From: Parasponia andersonii
Lineage: Eukaryota; Streptophyta; Magnoliopsida; Rosales; Cannabaceae
DNA length: 64,000 bases
Direction: 5' to 3'
Assembly (NCBI GenBank): GCA_002914805.1
Contig: JXTB01000168.1
Coordinates: 378,331 to 442,330, forward strand
Shown: positions 12,801-28,975 of the stretch, one piece after another
How positions within the stretch are numbered: position 1 is the first letter of the stretch
Layout: each line of letters begins with the position of its first letter
The notes under the pieces: generated by a model
Told to the model about the DNA's origin: nothing
The model's database searches: none
The model's input: the letters and a program-made list of their open reading frames with translations, nothing else
Position numbers and translations under genes: made by a program

Positions 12801-15183
12801 AACTTTACCAATGCTAGCACAATCTCGAAATCCATGAGGCTGGCTCAGATCTTTTTCCAATCTACAAAACAGCTATACATGGTCCATGTGTTATGTTTAG
12901 ATCAAAAGTCGAGAACTCCAAAACCTAGCATGGACATATCAATATACCTTGTGCTTTTCTTCAAGAGTAGCAGGATGAAAAAACTCAGGAGGCTGGTCAT
13001 ATAGAACTGAAGCTCTATCAAATGACAGGAAAAGTGTTACTAAGCATTTCTTGATAATTAAAGTTTCTAGAACTCTTATGCAGAAATTGTGAATATTGAG
13101 CTGACCCTCTTACTTAATAGACCAATTCTGAGCCAACTCGTGTTGCATTGCCCTTGTCACACACAAAGAACCATTTGCCATCTTCCCAAAATACCTCTCA
13201 AACCTACGCAGCCAATAAAAAGTCACCTCTGGTGCACGACAACCACCAAAAAAAAAAAAAAAAGGCCTTCATAATAATATCTAAAAGGATGATGATTTAT
13301 ACCAACGGTATAATGCCACAAATCGACTACTTCTTCCAAGGGACAGTGCCAACAAAGTGTATCCAAAATTATGCCAATCAATAATAAATGCAGAACCCCT
13401 TAGCCAACTCGCCCATTTTACAGCTACCAAAGTTGGAACAGAAGGTGGATTCTGAACAGGCAAAATCACAACAGTGAAACATTTTTTCACAAAGAATGAA
13501 TTATTATTAATTATTAAACATTCACAGAGACAAGTGATACTAGACTTCTGGTAATGTAGGAAACACTTTAATCTGACAGTTGGGCAAATTTCTCAATAGA
13601 GTTGTTTAGGGGCTTTATATAAAGATACAAATTCAAGCAGAACCATAAAGCAGATTCAATGTAGATATACAAGTGGGTTAAAAACTCGATATAAGAAATG
13701 ATCTCAGAAAATTCTTCACAGACACACATTAAAATAAATAAATAAATAAAGATAAAAAAAATAACAACAACAACAACAAAAAAAATAATAGTAATAATAA
13801 TTTTTAAAACAATCCAAAAAAACCAGAGAAGGAGAAAAATTCGAATCCTTACTACATAAGCGTAGATTGTTATTGGCATGTGGACAGCTGCATGCATGAT
13901 AAAAATTCTTTGAGAACAGAACTTTAATTTCTCTTAAGTAATAAATGCAAGCTCACCTGTACTAAAAAGACATCAGGAGCAGCTATCTTGAAACAGAGAA
14001 ACCAAAGAAGCATAAAGAACTGAATCAGTGGCTTAATTAAAAGCACACCAGGTTTAAGAATCTTGGGTAGGCCAGGTGGAATAGTAGGCCACTGCTTCTG
14101 CACATCAAAGTAAAATCAAACTCAAATCTCAGTTCCTGAGACAACTATAATCTACTAAGAGTACAAGTGAATATCAGATACCATTTTGTATATATGGATA
14201 GATTTATGCTCCAATAGAGCAGAATGGGGTTCTGAACCTGTTCACCATTCAAATTTAGAAATAAACAAACTGGGGTTAAAATCCTTTTCCTCTATATTTC
14301 GAAATCCCATGTCTGTTCAACTAGAACAAACCAATCATATGAACTCAAATAATGTATTAGACTTAAGTCACAGTAAGGAAACATAAGCAAAATCTAAATG
14401 CATCTAAAAGTGCATGTGAACACACACAAAAATTTCACATATCCACAGTTAAGAGGTATCTAATCTAATAACAAAGAAGTAGCTATCCAAAGCAATTGAA
14501 ATTTACACCCATCGACCCAATATTTTTCTTTCATATTTTATTTGTGGTGGGGAAGCGGATTGGAACTTATGATCCTCCACATTAGGAGGAAGTGCAGTTA
14601 CAATGCCTCCAACCACGCTGACCAACAGTTTAAACTTTTATAAAGAAGGAAAAAAAAAAAAAAAAAAAAAAAAAAACTAAATAGATTACAAATAACAAGC
14701 TTCGAGAAGAACCATCAACTGCAGAAAGTTTTCCAATTTTGGGTTTAACTCCTTGAAATTCCTTCCATAAGCGGGTTTTCCATGTCAAATTTCTAACCAG
14801 TAAATTCAGCGATCACGTACCTCCATAAGCAACAATGTCCACCTCAAAAGATGCCTAGAAAACCCATTGAAAGATCATACATTTAACAAAGCAACATCGA
14901 GAATTTTTAATCACAAACAAATTCAAGACCCAGTAATGGTGCAAAAACAGAAAATGGAGTGTACCTGACGAGCAAGAGAAAGGGCATGATACTGCATACG
15001 AGGACTGCGACCAATATCGCCCAAAACGACGACGCACGCCCTCCCTCTCTTTCCATTCTTCTCTTCTTCTACCGAAAAAAAAAAAAGCCCAATTTTCTTC
15101 GTTATTCTCCATTCCATTTCACCTCTCTAATTCCCAACTTTAAATTGAAGATAAAAGAATAAAAGAGAAGACTTACCCGCCAT
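9877..15183 (-). CDS. ALG1: Chitobiosyldiphosphodolichol beta-mannosyltransferase (ALG1/TURAN)
   Basis: It adds the first mannose from GDP-mannose to GlcNAc2-PP-dolichol on the cytosolic ER face (GT33 family). The Arabidopsis homologue TURAN is needed for N-glycosylation and pollen-tube reception. Seventeen coding exons keep frame and give 482 aa: 15183-15177, 15068-14965, 14854-14821, 14237-14182, 14097-13957, 13451-13303, 13203-13114, 13014-12948, 12872-12809, 12711-12597, 12239-12073, 11960-11850, 11744-11683, 11585-11533, 11432-11357, 10128-10000, 9900-9877. Hallmarks are [18 protein letters not shown] near residue 16, a hydrophobic segment near 82-102, QNPPSVPTL at 115, [43 protein letters not shown], and the donor-site region [18 protein letters not shown] near 378. 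The start is the only ATG ahead of the conserved N-terminus. Oddities are a 7-nt first coding exon and a GC donor in intron 10. It looks intact. Confidence 0.95.
10129..11356 (-). other. ALG1: Large intron 15 of the ALG1 gene
   Basis: This 1.2-kb intron separates the exon ending in [10 protein letters not shown] from the one beginning [13 protein letters not shown]. It runs from a GTAAGT donor to a GCACAG acceptor. It includes one unsequenced base at 10919 and short open frames on both strands that match nothing recognisable. Confidence 0.8.
12240..12596 (-). other. ALG1: Non-canonical GC-AG intron in ALG1
   Basis: The exon ends ...AGCTG and the intron begins GCAAGT at 12596; it ends TCATAG before GACCCC. 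Joining at GC gives the conserved SSTSW|TPDEDF. Using the nearby GT (four bases later) would shift frame and hit a stop within a few codons. GC-AG introns are a known minor class that normally has an otherwise strong donor, as here. Confidence 0.85.
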
Positions 15184-15400
15184 GTCCTTACAAATCTGAA
15201 ATTGTGCCACGCTTTCGGAGACGACGACCTGAGATTGTGCGGAGTAGATTAGGGTTAGGGTTTAAAGAAGGTACTTGTAATTGCACGCAGGAACGGAAAT
15301 GGTGAATGCTGATCGACCAGTGAAGGGAATTGCTAAATTCACAATTTTACATTTGTTTTGTTTGGGTAAACCGAAAATATATATATATATATAAATTGAG
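15184..15400 (-). promoter_or_regulatory. ALG1: ALG1 leader and core promoter with telo-box
   Basis: On the minus strand a TATA-like AT run lies at about 15378-15395, with a leader between it and the ATG at 15183. At 15249-15265 the plus strand reads TTAGGGTTAGGGTTTAA. On the coding strand this is a doubled telo-box (AAACCCTAA core). Telo-boxes are enriched near transcription starts of plant housekeeping and translation-related genes. The exact start site is not visible. Confidence 0.5.
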
Positions 15401-15444
15401 GTCTGGGACTATAGAAAATAATATTATGAAATTGACAATTAATT

Positions 15445-16375
15445 GTGAAAAAATAAAATACCCTCAATTTTGTATTTTTTTTTTTTAAAAAAAATTAATT
15501 TTGCATTTTCGACGTCGCAAAAAATACTTCCACATTTAGAATTATAAAAAATGTGTACCCTCCTCCCTCCATGAAATGGCCAATTTACCCTTCGTATATG
15601 CTGAATCTAAATTGAGATCAATTAATTCTTATGGCCAAACAAGCAAAATTGGCTCACAAATCCGAAATTGAATAAACTAAATAAATTAAATCAAATTTGA
15701 AAAAAAAAAAAAAAAATCCAAGCAATTATATAAACCTAAACCTAAACCTAAACCTAACCCCTCTTCTCCAAACTTTTAAGATGGTGGCCAACTTCGACTA
15801 AAGTGTTTAACGGTGGAAGATCTATAGACCCATTGAGTATAGAAAAAGAAATTTGATGGACCAAAAGACGAGTTTTGTCTGTTGTTCTTCATGGCCTATT
15901 TATTTTAATTATTTCAATTATTTTGTAGTGAGGTTAAGATATGGGTTTAATAGTTTAACGGATCTTTCCTTTCTTTCCCTTCACTTCACTCCCCCCACAC
16001 AATGAAACCCCATGTTTGTCTTATATCAATTTGAGTGGTTGGACAACCACAAATCCATATCCATAGTTGGAACTATGACTTTTTTTTTTTTCAACTTCTG
16101 TTTTCTAATCATCTTAACAGGATAATTTAGTAACGTTAGTTTAAAACTCTTTTGAGTTAGTCATTATTTTTGTTTGGGGACATGAACTTGGAACCTCAAT
16201 ATTGGTTAGCATGTTTTATGCGAGTTAATTTTGTCTTTAAATAAAGTAAATTGGTCAAAATGTGGGCAAAGGGTATACATTTTTAGCAATTCCAAATGTG
16301 GGAGTATTTTTTTTTGCAAAATCAAAAACACGGGTCGATTTTAAAGAAAGTGAGGGTATTTTTTTTGTAACTAAC
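15445..16375. mobile_element. Foldback element, terminal inverted repeats of about 130 bp
   Basis: The left arm (about 15445-15575) matches the reverse complement of the right arm (about 16262-16375). Shared blocks include AAATACCCTCA, TTTTGCA, AATACT-CCACATTT and a GTATACCC/GTGTACCC block. The core of about 690 bp is non-coding and contains a short run of CCTAAA hexamers. It sits just upstream of the ALG1 promoter. The superfamily is not assigned and no target-site duplication was identified. Confidence 0.65.
15733..15762. repeat. Telomere-like CCTAAA hexamer run
   Basis: About four CCTAAA units end in CCTAACCCC. The plant telomere unit is CCCTAAA, so these are one-base-short variants. The run lies inside the core of the foldback element, not at a chromosome end. 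Confidence 0.75.
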
Positions 16376-17990
16376 TCGAAAAATTAATACTTAAGATGAT
16401 TTTTAACTGATGAATCTCAAAATTAAGAAAAATAATAAGGACTAATATAATTTTAATGAAGGATATTATTAGTTTTTCGTTTGCTTAAAAAATCATTTCA
16501 GAGTATCAATTTTTAGAAATTTTTAATCTACGGAGTCCAAATTTTAGAGTTTAAATTGCAAAACACTCAAAATTCAGGATATTTTTTTTACAATTCACCC
16601 TTTTGTTTTCTTTAATTAGAAAAATAAGAACAAAAGTACGATTAATAAAAAAAATGGGGAAATTAGAGTTTACATTTCGTTTTAAGAGCCACAAGTTCAT
16701 GGGCCGCAAAGGACTCTTACTAAAAGCTTAATGCAGAAGATCGTTATAATAAAACGCACTTTTTGTATAAGAGCCACAATTTTGTGGGCCATAGGGCCCA
16801 ATAAAAACTTGACGCAGAAATAACATGACATTTAAGTTAGTTTTGGTAGACCAAAAGATATGGGTATAAAAGTCCCACAAATTTGGCTTTCGATGAATGC
16901 AAAAGAATTTTCTTTTTCTTTTGAAAGAAAGTCGTTATTTTCGTTTTCTTAAATTATAAAAAGAATAATTACAAAAGTATGATTTAAGTGTGAATAAAAA
17001 AAATTAGGGAGTATTAATTTTAACTCTATTTTATAATATATGGTGAAATATAGGATAAATTATGACTCCTTTACAAAAGTTTTTTTTAATGAAGAAATAA
17101 AAAAATTGAAATTACCAATGCATCCCTCCACCTAGTAAAATCTCGACCTCAATAGGAAAATAAATAAATAAATAAATAAATAAATATATTTGAGTTCAAA
17201 ACATCAAAGAACTACATTTAATGAAGACAATTTAGGTTAGTTTTGATAGAATTTATGAGTGTGTAATAAGGAAAGCATTTTCCTTGATCTAGCTTAGTCT
17301 CAATTAACTGGAAAGTATGACATCCCGTGTTCCACTGGGACGGTTTGCCGCATTCCACTAGGACGATTTATTATATAGTTTAAATGAGCTTTTTTTAAAA
17401 AAAAAAAAAAAAAACCAAAAAAAAACTCTATAACCTTTTAAAAGTGGTAATTAGTTCAATAACCATTTCTTTAATGAAACTTTTATATTCACAATCACCC
17501 TCTTTTCCCATAAATTTCAAAATCATCTCAATTTTTTTCTTAAAAAATAAAGACTTAATGTTTAGGTAAGTTAAGATTTTTAAGATTTGAGAGATTTAAT
17601 CAAATTCAAGCATAAAAATGACAATTTCAACCCTAAAATAATGATTTGCCCACTTTTGAAATCTAACCTTCTCTCTTTTTTTTTTTTCTTTTTTTTTTTT
17701 AATTTGTTTAATTTTTTGCTGTCATGGCATTAAAAAATCCAAAATACCCTAATCGAGTGCAATCGGATCTAGTCGAATCAGCTCAATTAGTCTAATTAAA
17801 CTCAATTAGGTCTAATCAAGTCCAACTCCAATTGGACTAGACTTCGGACGAGCTAGACCAAGATTTTTGGGTGTGTAAGGAAGGTGGTGGAGCTAATTAG
17901 TTGGATTCACTATTTGAGCCTAAGGTCCTCATAACATCGGTTCCCTTATACCTCCACAACTATATAGCAAATAACAAGTTCTTTCCTAAC
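16376..17990. other. AT-rich intergenic region, no gene seen
   Basis: This holds an AAAT-type microsatellite at about 17158-17186 and long A/T runs. A sequence at about 17318-17385 carries two imperfect copies of a TTCCACTRGGACGRTTT block after TGACATCCCG, which resembles the start of an LTR but cannot be closed into an element. Nothing encodes protein. The last part may belong to the 3' flank of the BSK gene: a TTTATT block at about 17998 would be an AATAAA-type poly(A) signal on the minus strand. Confidence 0.5.
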
Positions 17991-18372
17991 AAGTTTTTTT
18001 TTATTACAAGAGAAAACAGGATGGCCTTTAGCTTACCTGGGGGCAAATAACACACTCTTCAATTTCATACTCAAAATTAGATAATACATAACTGAAATTA
18101 GTAAACTGGAATCAATAGTTAGTTACACATACAGTTTATATTTCCTACAAAAGAACTACTTTTCCTGTTAGGAACAATGCTTTTATACATTTACCTGTGA
18201 AACTATTGTGCAGTAGAAGAAGAGGGTGTGGTTCCAAAATAACCCTCCAAAAACGAACTTTCAAATCTTGTTTTTTTAACTTTTGATCCTCTAGAACAGT
18301 CCTTAGTAGAATGAGGAATGGAAAAGGGACAGGAAAAAGTGCAGTGTTTTTTGTTCGCATCACCACAATCAT

Positions 18373-22405
<4,033 letters not shown>

Positions 22406-22419
22406 TCTGCTCAGAGTTT

Positions 22420-22970
22420 CAGACTCAGATAACACACTAATAGTAATAGTAATAGAAATGGTAATAGTCATGTTAAATAATTTGTTTTTTATAAGATAAT
22501 ATTGTCTATATTATATTATATATCTTTAATTAGGCTCGAAAGTCTCAACGTTTTGCTTTTACAAGTTCTCGCAAAATTGGATCATACAAATAATGTTGTC
22601 ACTAGTAAGTAAGTAGTATCAAAGATGTAGCATTTTGTCAAAGTACCCCGATTTCTTGGTCTTTTGTGGTTAATAAAAAAAAAAATTACATAATTAGTCT
22701 CTGTTTCTGAATGGGTTCTACTCCACCTTTGGACTTTTTTTGGTCCCTCTTAATGATTAATCGGAATGATTTATAAATTAATTGATCCATGATACAAGTT
22801 AAATGGCAACTGTGTTGTTGGAGTGGCGGATTATTAAAAAAAGATGTTATAGCATAGGGGTTCTTCTTCCAAATATAAATCTAAAGTTGACAACCCGTCC
22901 AAACTAAATGACTATTGCCTTGCCAGTGTCTCTGTAACATAACCTATAAGCTAATATCTAAATTATTGGC
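22420..22970. other. Intergenic spacer, no gene seen
   Basis: AT-rich spacer beyond the BSK promoter, with a small TAATAG-type repeat near 22440. No coding signal. Confidence 0.5.
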
Positions 22971-22972
22971 GA

Positions 22973-24235
22973 ATTCTGCTGCCTTCCAAAGAGCATAGGA
23001 GGAGGATTAGGATTCAGGAAAATGAAGGACATTAACGAAGCTTTCATTGCTAAGTGAGTATTCTCTGCAAAACAGTTGGGAACAGATCCTTAATGGCTTC
23101 TTTTGGTGGAAGGAAGAAGGAAAGTACTTGAAAGGGCAGGACTTTTTTACTTATCAATCCCAAACACTCGGGACTCTTGGATTTGGAAAGCGATTCTCTA
23201 GAGTAGGAGAACTCTCTACAACTGGGTGCTTGTAGAGTGAGTGGTTAATGGCACCAACTGTATTAGCACCTGGGATGACCTTTGGGTCCCTTTAATGCCT
23301 CTATACAATTCCAAACCTCGAAGGGTACAACTAAAAGAGCAGGTTTGACAGTGAAACACCTCATAACAGTGACGGGTGAGTGGAATGTGAATCTTTTTAA
23401 GGAGTGGTTTGACGATACCTGGGTGAAAGCCATTCTCATGATTCCCATTCCAAATGCCCTCCAAGTGAACAACCCCTCTTTGGTTTTGGGTTCTAGCTTC
23501 CTAGGAGTGCTTCTCTATTAAAAGTGCCTATAACTCCATAATACAACACCGTAGACAGGTTACGTTCCAGGTGAATTCGCAAGCACGGAGACTCTTATGG
23601 AGGATACGTATATACTCTCAGCTTCAAATTCGTTGGTGGTGCGTATTGAGTAATGCATTACCCACTGGGTCCAGACTTAGTGCGCTTTTGCAGATTCAGG
23701 ACTTATATCTTGTCCTTTATGTGGTGCTGATGAGGAAACCTTAATGCATATTTTTTTTGGGAGTGTATTGGTTGCTAAACAACTCTGGTTTACTTCAAAA
23801 TGGGGCGTTAGATGTGACAACTTTAGATTCCAAGGAGTTGAGGATTGGTTCCTCAAAATTTTGCAAGGAATGACAGACGGTTCGGGTGGATATTGAGGAC
23901 TTCCATCGTTTTATTATTTTCGCTTTTGTCTGTATTGATTTCATATGGCAGGAGCGAAATTGTATTGTTCATGGGGCTGCCCCAACCCCAACCCCAATGA
24001 CTAATTTAAATTTAATCCACAGTGTGACCAAAGGCCAGTTATATCCATATTCTGCCGGGCTGGTGTAAATGCAGCTGTGATATGCGAATTCTCTAACATG
24101 TGCTACCGTGGGGACTGTTTTTATTTGTGGCTTCATTGAAAGTCCACCTTGTACACCCATTGCTTGCTGAAGCTCTTACTGACTGTCAAGCAAGGATTAA
24201 TGCAGGCTCTCAAAGCTGAATTTTGTCATGTTGTC
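22973..24235 (+). pseudogene. LINE ORF2 remnant: RT 3' end, zf-RVT and RNase H fragment
   Basis: The plus strand encodes, in broken frames, a 3'-terminal ORF2 order: CLPKSIGGGLGFRKMKDI near 22980-23045, then DSWIWKAIL near 23170, then a NGTNCISTWDDLWVP block near 23250-23300, then the zinc-binding CPLCGADEETLMHIFF near 23715-23760 with KQLWF downstream. A weak RNase H piece (LAEALTDCQARINA) appears near 24165-24205. Stops and frameshifts interrupt every part. It is a 5'-truncated non-LTR retrotransposon relic in opposite orientation to the adjacent BSK gene. Confidence 0.85.
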
Positions 24236-24239
24236 CAAA

Positions 24240-27040
24240 CATATTACGTTTTTGTGCAACTTATAGATCCAAACATATTTTTTACCATCTACAGATGATA
24301 TTACCAAAAAATTACACAGAATAAACAAAGACAAACTACCTTTCTTCCTCCACGAACCTACTATTTCAGTCTCCACAATAAGACATTAATTGGCCTCTCA
24401 AAAAGACATTTCTCAAGTCGATGAAGAAAGAACAAAGCCTTCATCTTATGACAAGTCTAAAAAATAACAGAAATACTAAATACACTATTTTTATTATTTT
24501 TTTGGTCTAAATTCTAATATCTAATTTTACATTTTAATACTATAGCAAATCATAGCAGAGGCAAAGAACAAATTTTCAAAAACTTCAAGGTGCATTTAAC
24601 ATTTCCCAAAAAACAAAGCTTTAAAATCTTCAAGATCAATTCTTCTACTATTCATTGACAAAATTTTATCTGGTTTCAAGAACCAATTCGATAGAGCTAT
24701 AGATTTTTTAAAAAAATACTTATAGCTGTGCTGAGAAAAAAATCTATTTTAACGTAAATCAGCTGATTGTTTAGTAAATTGTAATTTTAAAGTATTATGA
24801 CTTAAAAAAGCTATATTAGAGTGTTTGGTAAACTTTATAACTTTATAACTACTAAAGAAATATAAATAACTAAAATAGACATCTTATATAATTACGGGTG
24901 CCTATTAAATAAAAATGTTGATAGTTTTTTTTTTCTAACATACATCAAGCGTATAAATACTTTTTTAAAAAATTTGATAAGAAAATAATTCAATTAAATT
25001 CATGACTTTTCATCTAACGTAAGTTTTTTAAACAAATATTTGAGAATAGCATTAATATTAGTGAGATTTTCAGTAACTTTTTCAAAATATCGAAGATAAA
25101 ATGGATAATATTAATATATATTTTCTCATTTCAAATATACTTAAGTCAAATAAACGTTAATGAGAATTAATACATCAAATAATCCAAATCCTAATTAAGT
25201 AGATATATAAAATAATATGTAGTTCAAGAAAAAAAATATTGTGAATCCGTTTCTTAGTTATGTTCTCATTAAACTTACAACAATTAGATTTCTTAAATTG
25301 TATATTTATAATGAATTTAAGATACTATTGGCTTGTATTCTTCTTCAATATTGGTTATAAGTTGATGATATGCACAATAATATGGATTGTCCCTAATTTT
25401 TTCAAAATATCGACCATATTCAGCGTATCTCCAAATATAATTATATAATATCATTGTAGTAATTATTATTTTCACTTGTATGGTAAATGAATAGCTAAGC
25501 ATGCCTCTCAATATAGTTATATAATGTCATTATAGCGATCACATAGATACTTGGGGTGAACAAGCTTAGGGACGGTTCATAATATTCATTTATACCAATT
25601 ATCAGTATCAATATACTGGAAAAGAAACTGCAGTTCATTGAGAACATGAATAATTATCACTACTGTGATGCTTATTGAGGACTTTTCTCGAACAAATGGG
25701 GGTAAAGAAGAAACTATACAAGTCCATAAACAAATTTTTGAATTCCTTGGATACAAACATTAACAATATGCATAGATAAACATTCAAAAAAAAAATTAAA
25801 TAAGTAAATAAATAAAGAGCAGAACAAGCTCCCAAGGATCTTTAATATAATGGCCCGTCTAATTAATAAAAAAGATGATATGAATTCACACATTCAACCA
25901 TCTGATTTCAAATACATTCAGCCATCTGATTTCAATACCCACTAAGAAATTGAGCACTAATCATAAACGAACCTAAACTATAAATGAGGAAAAGAAAAAC
26001 AAAAGAAAATACATTAATGAAAAAGGAAGAACACAAATAATTCACTGGATTCTTCACAAGAAAGGACATAATTACATTCTTCCACTCTTATCAACTGGAA
26101 GGAAATTCCTGCATGAAATCAAGATTCAATTAATTTTTTGAATTTTCTCGGACGCCTAACATAAAAATAAAAAATGAATGAAATAAACATCTTTGAATAT
26201 GAAATAGATACTAAGTGACATAACAAAATCAAGAAATGAAAAAGAAGAGATAGTAGAACTACAATAAGGCCATCGTTGTGGTTGGTTATGTCGGAGGGGG
26301 AAGATGAATGAGAAATACATAATATTTTTTACTAAACACCTTTTGACTTAAAAATTCTTGAGCAAGTGACATTAGTTTTTCAAAAAGGTCTACCAAACTC
26401 GACCAAGTCCCTAAGCTTATGGCAGATTTGAAGAACCTCTTTGTACTTTCACAGATTCCATTTATTTATTTATTTATAATTATTTTACTACCCAATGTCC
26501 CAAAACCATTGTTCGTTAAAAAAATGCCTATGTCCATGGGAGTTCAATCCTTGATTGGGTAGGACCTACAAACCCCTTAGGCCAAATTCCATCAATTAAA
26601 TCTGAGTAAAAGCAAAATTGATGCCGTAGAATAGACAAATATTGGCCATGCGTTTTACTTCTACTGGCTAGATACATTTTTTACAGACTGTCTAATCAGA
26701 ATTGGACGTCTTATATTTGTGTTGAAAGCAGCTCAAACGTTTTAAGTATGGCACACTCTACTTCGTCTCATTTTCATATCGTTTTTATTGAAATGAGGGA
26801 GTAAGCCACCATCGTTACAAATCAAGAAGCTTGAAAAGAAAGCCAATGGTCTTATATGCATATCTTTAAAGGCATTTTCTCTATTTTGAACGGTGCATCA
26901 GATAAGATAAGAAATAAAAGAAAAACTAATAGGGAAAACTCAAAACAAAAAAAATAAAACAATGTAAGAATGGTTTTCTTTCTTCTATTCGACTTTGTCT
27001 TTCTCTTCTTCTTCACTTTAGATTTATTCTCTCCCTCTAG
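24240..27040. other. AT-rich intergenic region, no gene seen
   Basis: About 24695-24990 contains a block with TTATAGCTGTGCTGAGA, CAGCTGATTGTTTAGTAAA and GTGTTTGGTAAACTTTATAA. That composition looks like a widespread plant MITE, but I could not prove its ends. A 24-bp unit around CATTCARCCATCTGATTTCAA is tandemly duplicated at about 25889-25937. No coding exon is supported. Confidence 0.5.
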
Positions 27041-27042
27041 AA

Positions 27043-28033
27043 AAATGATAAATAGCTCTATTAGCTCATAAACTAAGTAGGAAGTAACACTTTAGTACTT
27101 AAATTTTAAATTATATTATATTGATTTTTAAACTATTAAAAATAATTCTATTTTAGTTCTTTATGCTATACATTTTGTTTTAGATATGAACTAAGGAGAA
27201 AGTTTTAATTCAGTCTTTAAATTTTAAATTACTTCGCATTAGTCATAAACTATTAAAAATATTTTAATTTAGTCATTTTTACCATCTATTTTGTTTTATT
27301 CTTATCATAATGAGCACATCAGTTGTATTTCTCATTATGTAATGGTGATTTCAATAAAATGTTACGTTTTGGATAATTCTAAATTGTATTATTATCCAAT
27401 GTGCAACTAATTTTTATTCAACTAATTATTTTTAAACTATTTTAATTCATGTTTTAATCTCTTTATAGTATTGCACTGTGCTTTTGGATATGAATTAATT
27501 ATAACAAAATAGCAAAAATATCTCATATGCCATTCAGTTAAGAATAAAATCAAATATATAATAAAATAGATTTAAATGAAACTTTTTAAATAGTTTAAGG
27601 ACCAAAGTGAAACTTTTCTTATAATTTAGAGACAAAAGTATCATTTATCATTTGACTGAATTCTTTTTAAAATGAGTACATAAGTTGTATTTCTCATTAT
27701 ATATTAGTTATTTCAACTAAATATCACATTTTAGATAATTCTACATTGCATTATTGTCCAATATGTAATTATTTTTGCAACCAATCATTTTTAAATTGCT
27801 TTAATTTATATTCTAATCTATTTATATTGCTAGATTATATTTTTGGATATGAAATGAGTACAATAAAATAACAAATATATCTCATGTACTCATTTTATTA
27901 AAAATAATATAAAATATATAATGAAAAAGATTAACGAAATTTTTTAATAATTTAAAGATCAAAATAGCATAATTTAAATTTCAAAACTAGAGTCAGACTC
28001 TTTTAGTAATTTATGAACAAACAATGTCATTTC
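27043..28033. mobile_element. MITE-like element with inverted ends and a duplicated core
   Basis: The outer ends are inverted copies: the left reads AATGATAAATAG...TCATAAACTA...TTTAAATTAT, and the reverse complement of the right reads AATGACATTG...TCATAAATTA...TTTAAATTAT. Inside are two direct tandem copies of about 350 bp, period about 362 (from about 27302 and 27662). They share an ATGAG.ACAT..GTTGTATTTCTC block and a TTTTGGATATGAA block. It is non-coding. Confidence 0.6.
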
Positions 28034-28744
28034 TCGTAGTGCGATTCATTTTAAAAGAAAAAATTTTAAAAGGAAGTATAGCATATTTAGAAAATGTGAT
28101 ACCCATAATATTAAAAAATAAAATAATAGATAGTACAAAAGGCCCAATTATTTTGTTTGGTCATAGTTTGGGAATTATTTTTGTTTTCTTAGATATTTTT
28201 GTCCAAAATCCCAACTATTGGGGCCTAATTGGCTGCATTTGCTGCTCATACAGTCGTACACATTTTCTTTTTGTCTCCCAATTGATAATCTCTTCTTTAA
28301 ACAATTGAGTACTTTGAGATTTGACCGTAAGGAAATTACTTCAAGATATTTGTGTCATGACAAGTCCCTGAAATTACTTGACTTGAGCTCTTGAATGCCT
28401 GTTTTGTGTCAAAGAGATTATTTTTAAGATTTTTTTTTCCCTTTTAAATCTTATTAGTTTGTACTGAAATTTCATCGCCAAATTTGACCGTGAGCAAGAG
28501 CCAAAGCCGAACCATATAAATCCTTTAGTTACTTATATTTTTTGTTTTTTTTTATTTTTTATTTTTTCTAAATTCTGTGAATTTGACATGACATAATATG
28601 ATAGAGAAAGAAGCAGAGACGGTGAATTGTGAAAACATACATTGAAATTTAGGTATTTTATAATAAGAATTAGATACAGGATTAATTCTAAAAAACTATC
28701 TTAAAATTTGAGTATTTTATAATTTTAATCCGAAATTTAAACTG

Positions 28745-28975
28745 AGACACACAATAACGACAAGAAAACAAACGAAGGGCAATAAAAGTTGACGAGAACA
28801 TGTACAACGTCAGACAATAAAAACGACAACAAAGTTAAAAACGACAGAAAACTAATAAACGACGACAGTTTAAACAACAACGACTAAAAGGGACGATAAC
28901 TACTTAAATTGCAAGTCTAGAAGACTATAACTCATATATAAAGCGACATCAAAATGAATAAACGACAACAAAGCA
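28745..28975 (+). repeat. Cluster of ACGACAA-like motifs
   Basis: At least ten irregularly spaced copies of a CGACA(A/G) core occur, mostly as ACGACAA or ACGACAG, separated by A-rich spacers. The period is not constant, so it is a motif cluster and not a clean tandem array. Confidence 0.5.

Noticed and set aside
15733..15762. Telomeric repeat suggesting a chromosome end
   Set aside because: Only about four six-base variants, not CCCTAAA, inside a transposon-like core with genes on both sides.
28024..28308. 94-codon plus-strand frame
   Set aside because: AT-driven hydrophobic composition without domain similarity, starting inside a MITE-like repeat.
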